Positions 58,491-64,000 of a stretch of 64,000 nucleotides of DNA are shown in pieces. Origin of the DNA: Caprimulgus europaeus. Taxonomy: Eukaryota > Chordata > Aves > Caprimulgiformes > Caprimulgidae. The notes under the pieces are model-generated. The model ran no database searches, was not told where the DNA came from, and saw nothing but the letters and a program-made list of their open reading frames with translations. The position numbers and the translations under genes are program-made. Numbering within the stretch: the stretch's first letter is position 1; every line of letters begins with the position of its first letter. The DNA lies in the NCBI GenBank assembly GCA_907165065.1, contig OU015530.1, forward strand, positions 52,984,465 through 53,048,464, given 5' to 3'.

Positions 58491-59815
58491 ATCACAGAAT
58501 CACAGAACCATAGGGGTTGGAAGGGACCTCAGGAGATCATCCAGTCCAAGCCCCCTGCCAAAGCAGGTTCCCTACACCAGGTTGCACAGGAAAGCATCCA
58601 GGTGGGTTTTGAACATCTCCAGAGATGGAGACTCCACAGCCTCTCTGGGCAGCCTGTCCCAGTGCTCCAGGCTTGATCACCTGCACAGTTTAAAAAAAAA
58701 AAGAAAAAAAGTTTAAGAGGATTTTTTTTCTATTTTAATTTGTTACCCTTGGTTCTTGTTCTGTCACTGGGTGGCACTGAGAAGAATCTGGCTTTGTTGT
58801 CTTTCTCTCTCTCATCAAGTATTTGTGCATATCAGTGAGATCCCCTGTGAGCCTTCTCTTCTCCAGGCTGAGCAGTCCCAACTCTCTCAGCCTTTCCTCG
58901 TATGTCAGGTGTCCCAGTCCTTAATCATCCTCATGGTACTTTCACTGGACTGGGCTTCCAGTATGTCCATGTCTCTCTTGTGTCCAGCGCTGGACTCAGC
59001 ACTCCAGTTGTATCTCACCTGTGCTGAGCAGTGCTTCCTTAACCTGCTGCTAGCACTCTTTTTAATGCAATCTAGGGTGCTGTTGGCCTTCTTTGCTGCA
59101 AAGACATGTCTGGATGATGTTTACCTTGCTGTACACCAGGATTTTCAGGTATTTTTCTACCAAGCTGCTTCCCACTTGCTAGTCTCCAACCAGCCAATTT
59201 TCAGTCCACCTCACTGTCCACATACCTAATCTGTGCTTCACCATTTGGTCAGTGAAGGTGTTGTGGGAAACAGTATTGAAAGCTTGGCTAAAATCAAGAT
59301 AAACACCACCACTGCTTTCTCATCCACCAAACCAGTCACCTCATCTTAGAAGGCTGTACTAAAGTTGATCACCTTTCTGTCCTTCATATGTTTGGAAATT
59401 ATTTCCAGGAGATTTTGCTCCATCTTCTCGGGGATCAAAGTGAGCCTGACTGGCGTGTAGTTCCTGGTATCCTCCTCCTTGACACTGTTGAAGGTAGGAG
59501 GGAAGTTTGCTTTCTTCCAGTCCTCAGGAGCCTCCCCAAATTGCCATGACCTTTCAAAGATAGTCAAAAGTGATCACACAGTGATATCAGCCAACTTCCT
59601 CAGCGCTCATGGGTGCATCCCATGAGGTCCCATGAACTTCTGTACATGCAGTTGATGTAAATGTTCCCTAACCTGATCTGTTCCATTTAAAGTAGTTCTC
59701 TGCTCAGGACTTCCCTTCTGATCTCAGGGACATGGCATTCCTGAAAGCAAATCTTAACAGTAAAGACTGAGGCAAAGATGGCATTGAGAACTTTTGTCCT
59801 TTATCACCAGGTCTG
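58491..59815 (-). mobile_element. Long CR1 LINE copy, 3' tail to RT region, decayed
   Basis: The 3' tail begins at 58491 (atcacagaatcacagaacca). Reading the minus strand gives RT remains at 59346-59567: SWQFGEAPEDWKKANF, then PVRLTLIPEKMEQ and KDRKVI. These are followed by a broken DEVTGLVDEK and WTENWLV region toward 59170. The far end (about 59580-59815) matches the CR1 ORF2 section upstream of RT, with ggtcccatgaacttctgta and gtaaagactgaggcaaag on the + strand. It has several frame breaks and an A-rich insertion near 58690-58711. Confidence 0.88.
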
Positions 59816-62800
59816 GTTAGTTTGCAGTCACATGCTATAGACCTTGGTCTAGCTGTGTGTGTAAATGTGTTTACGTGTGGGCTCATTTCCAAACAAACAA
59901 GCCTGAGGTTTGTGCTGATTTCCCAGACAAGCTCTTCCTGTTCGTGGCTCAGGATGTCAGCCAGCTGCCCCAGTGAGCCAGCGATTCAATTGCAGGGGAA
60001 GTTCAGCTTGGGTGAAAACAAAGAGAGCAGTACACATTTTTCTTTTGGTTTTTAATTGCTTCCGTCTCTGTATCTAAAGCATTTTTCTTAAAAATACTTC
60101 ACTTTGCAGGTGTAGCCTCACAGACTTTCTCTCATCACGGCTTTTCTTATCATTTGTAGCCATTAGAGAGTTCAAAATACTTTTGGCAGGGGAGTTAACA
60201 CAGGTGCCCTGGAGCAACTCCCGTTGGGATAATTGCATTCTTTTTATTTAAAGTCCCCTTTTTGTCAGCCATTATCTTAGGGTTCATTTCATGTCATGAG
60301 TTGTGTTGTGCTGTGCTGTCTGCCAGAGAGGGTTGTATTTCACTGTGGACTTTTGTAGGGCTGAAACTTTTGTATGCAAAATATTTTATTATTTTTTAAA
60401 AATTCGGGAAAGACAATCCAATAAACCATTTTCTTTCGTATTGAAAATTGAAATAATACTGCTTTTTGTTGGATGGAAAGAAGTGCACAGACTGGATTTT
60501 GATGTCTCATTGATTTTAAAGGAAAGCCTTGGCTGTAGTTTACAGTGAAAAGATGGTGTGATTTAGGTGCTGCTTTGACACTCAGGAGACTTGGCCTGCA
60601 GTCCTGGTTCATCTAGATGTGTATCTTTACTGTCTCTTTTTCTCACGTCTGAAGTCAGGATGATGATACTTCCTATCTGCTAAGGGTGTTCTGAGGATGA
60701 ATTGACTATTATTAGACTGGGATTATAAATTTACTCAGTCATTATATGGGAAATGAGATTCAGGCCTGGAGTTTCCTTTTTGTGGTTGGTTTTCAGATGA
60801 AAGATCTGCTAAGGATGCTGTGCACCAACATGCACAGGGATCTAGACCAGGGTTCCTGAAATTTTCAGGTTCACAGTGGTTTATTTGCACCTTGGATGAG
60901 GTGCTTGTATACAATAAGCCAGTCTGACACACAATTCTGGAGGGCAGCAATTGTTGCTTCTGCTTAACACTTTTGTAGCATATGATTTGGTTTCTGTGTG
61001 GTAGGAAAAGGGAAGATGTGGAGTAGGGCTCCCATTGTTTCTTCTGGGAATTTGTGGAAGGGTGTAGTATCTGATAGGCCATGAAGCCTTTGCATGGTGA
61101 GCATGATGTCTCTGATGTGTCAGATCTTTGACATGTGTAGTGCACAGGAGGCCAGGGCACATATGGTAAAACTTGATGCTTTTTGTATTCCTCTCTTTTC
61201 AGCCAGTCAAAATTTGAGCTCAAAAAAAGCATTAAAGCAGAACATGAAAGCAGAAATCTGAACATATGGCAACCCTAATTAAGGGGGTGATGTTATTTTT
61301 TTCACCTTCAAACTCATTACAGTCATACTGACCTTAATGCTCTTTCCTGTCCTATGGTGCATTCAGCTATTCCTCTTAAAAGTTTGCTTTCTGGAGCAGG
61401 AAGACTGAGTAAGCATGTGTAATCTAATACTTGTATTTTTGTTTCATAAGAAATTATGTGCTTTCAAAATTTATTTTCAAATTGTCTCATAATTAAAGTC
61501 ACATTTTGGGGAACTTCTGTGAAGAAACATGAAGGGTGCATCTCCTTTTGTAGACTAAGACTGAGATCCCTTTGCTGACTGATAACAGAAATGAGTCTTG
61601 AACCTAGATGTGACATAAATCAAGCCAGTGTCTTTGCTGTTGGGTTTAGAGTCAGTCTGTCTTCTGCTTGGGGCTATTCTGCTGCTTATGAAATATTCAC
61701 CAGTCCAGACAGACAGTGTGACTTTGTATAACTGGATGGTGAAGGAAAATTTGTGGGATAAAGCAGACCCCAGTTCAGGTTCAGTCCCCGCTCTAAATCA
61801 GGTGATTTACATCCTAAATGAGTCCACAGGCAGCGAGGTGACAGTGTTTGTCTGCTCTCTTTCTGATCTTTCTTCTGTTGGTCATTTTCTGTCATAGTCC
61901 TGAAAAACTCTTTGATTAGCTGTTGTGGTCCAACAGAAAATGTCTTGCAGAAAAATCCTTGACAAGCTTTCTCAGAATTACTTAGCAAGTTATGAATTAT
62001 AAAACAAGGGTGCCAGCATGTTCTAGGTAATAGTACATAAGGTTTCCCATTTTATTTAATTGATCAGCATCTCTAGTTAGATCCTTGGCTTGTTTGCAGC
62101 TGCTATATTCCTACTTGTGCATACAACAATGTAAGAAGAGGGTCTAACACTGATTTTCTCATGACCAGAGCTTTGTTTTTTCCTTTTTTTTTGTGTGATT
62201 CTCCATAATTTAGATAGCTTGACAGTGTGTCTTAGTGGATTTTTAATTTTGCACAACTTGAGTCGATTTGCTTTTGAAAAATTAACCACTCTGTGCCCTT
62301 GAAAAGTCATTGAATCTGTTATTACCTCCACATGTGATAAGTTTAAGAAAATGATTAGCAAAGGTGTCACTCATTTCTGCATGCTGTATATCAGATCGGA
62401 CTTGCTGTGAAGTAGTGAACCATATTAAAGCTGTGAAATCAACCCTGCTCTACAGGGACTACAACCAGCTGCACCAATTTTACTACTGTTTTCCCTTGCA
62501 GATTCAGGAATGATTGGAATGAAGTTTGACAGTTTATTTACAGATTTACTGTGACTGACAGGATGCCAGAGGGGAAATGTTTGTACTCCCTGAAGATAGT
62601 TTTTGGTAACTAAGGCTAAATATCTGACAGGACTTCTGTTACCAAACAGAGTGTGATAAACAGTTGTGTTACCGCAGAATGCAATCCATCTTTTCATTTA
62701 AAATATAGCTAAAAATACAGAACTGAAGCCAACATTTGCCTTGATGTGAAGTGTCCATACAAAAGAGAAGATGTGGGGCCCTGGTGGATTCAAGCCTTCC

Positions 62801-64000
62801 AGTCCAATTCTGATCTCTCATGTCTGTAAGAAATGAGGGAGGGGGATAAAAACCACTCACGTGCCACCTTCTTTCCTTTTGGTCACTGATTTTCAAACTT
62901 AAAATTTGTAGGTTCCATAAATTTTTCAATATGGGATTGGACCTCTTATGTGATAGATTCAAGTCTCCTTGACAACCGACCTGCTTCTCTCACCTTATGG
63001 GCTGCTAGGGCTTCACAGACCACGAACTGAAAACTTACCTCCTTTGTGTGATGTTAAGGTTCCTTGCAGTTTAACCTTGAAATTAATAAAATAAAATTAA
63101 TCTTGTTTTCCTCTTACATTAATACCTTGGCTTTGAAACTAGAACAAATGTTTTTTTTTCTTTTTCATGATCTTATCATTCTGTTTCTTATTGTTAGTGT
63201 AAATCTGCAGTAACCTGACTGAAGTATCCTCAAAGTGTATAGAAGTGCAATGATACTTTGAAGACAGAAACCTTTTGGGACAAGATGCATGAGCTATATA
63301 CTGTATTATATACAATATATGGGGAGTAAGATTATTCTCTGTATTCCCAGAAATAGTATTAAGCACTTGATCAGGAAAGTATTTTTTGTTCATTAATAGC
63401 TCTTTGTTCGTTTAAGAGGCACAGAAGCTTTTGTGCATTGAAAAGGTTAATTATACTCAGAGTAAAGGTACTTGAATAAATTGTGGTTTTTATGGGTAGC
63501 AGAGGTTGAAGGTGGGCAGATTTGTCTAGCACAGAGCAAAAATATATTTTTATTAGATTGTTAGGTGTTACGAAGTGCTGCCAACTAGCCAAATGTAATC
63601 TGAGTGTTCATGAGCAAGAGATACTGATTTATTGCAGGGGACAGAAAACATGCACCTGAATGCCTGTGCACTTACTTGCATTTAAGACAGTCCTTGTGGT
63701 TATGTCTAGAATCACAGATTTTTAGTAGGGTTAATTTTTTTCTTAATTTTTGTTGTTGTTGTTCTGGCTGGATTGGTGTTCTACTGTAAACTAGATTCTC
63801 TGCTGTATATTTTTGTTATAATAAGGCTATGCATCAAGAAAGAGATATGGAGTACAATCAGCAGAGAATAAATGAGAGAAGGCAAAATGACTCTTTCTCA
63901 GTCATGATCTTCTAATGTAGTATGTCTCTTTTTAATATTTACCTGCCAGGTGTCATTTACAGAAAGTCCTGAAGACTCTGTGCTGTACCACAGCTCTAAG
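59816..64000. other. Gene-free end of the window, nothing recognised
   Basis: AT-rich DNA. The longest frame is 176 codons on the minus strand (60735-61265), with no recognisable domain. No XYLB exon was found up to the last base. Confidence 0.5.

Overview
The window is vertebrate nuclear DNA and almost certainly avian. It has short exons with GT/AG introns and a CpG island over a first exon. Most of the interspersed repeats are CR1 LINE copies whose 3' ends carry the bird-type tails (ATTCTATGA or ATTCTGTG), and there is one ERVL-type solo LTR. I see no bacterial operon, CRISPR array, tRNA or rRNA gene, and the species cannot be named from the sequence.

The only protein-coding gene I can support is XYLB (D-xylulose kinase, FGGY family) on the + strand. 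Fifteen coding exons lie between 5989 and 33806. They were assembled by hand from reading frame, splice sites and similarity to vertebrate xylulokinase. The joined exons are 1279 nt, or 426 codons plus one base. All phases agree, there is no internal stop, and the chain is colinear with human XYLB at a constant offset of four residues at the substrate-contact positions (H95, R166, D276, N277 here). The last roughly 105-110 residues, including the C-terminal nucleotide-binding Gly-Gly and Asn, were not found by eye in the remaining 30 kb. They probably lie beyond base 64000, which would make intron 15 longer than 30 kb.

Layout: 1-5770 is 5' flank with an LTR scrap and a CR1 tail. About 5775-6440 is a CpG island promoter with coding exon 1. 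Positions 6034-33709 hold introns 1-14 with five CR1 copies and a 143-bp perfect ATAAT repeat in intron 8. From 33807 to 64000 is the open-ended intron 15 (or intron plus flank). It holds a 585-bp solo LTR with an intact 5-bp target duplication (44241-44835), several CR1 copies on both strands including two with recognisable reverse-transcriptase remains, and an older, much decayed CR1/L3-like relic near 52985-54490.

No previously undescribed biological system is evident. The observations most worth checking are the whereabouts of the last XYLB exons, the readable extension past exon 15 with a downstream AATAAA, the clean solo LTR, the ancient LINE relic and the ATAAT repeat.
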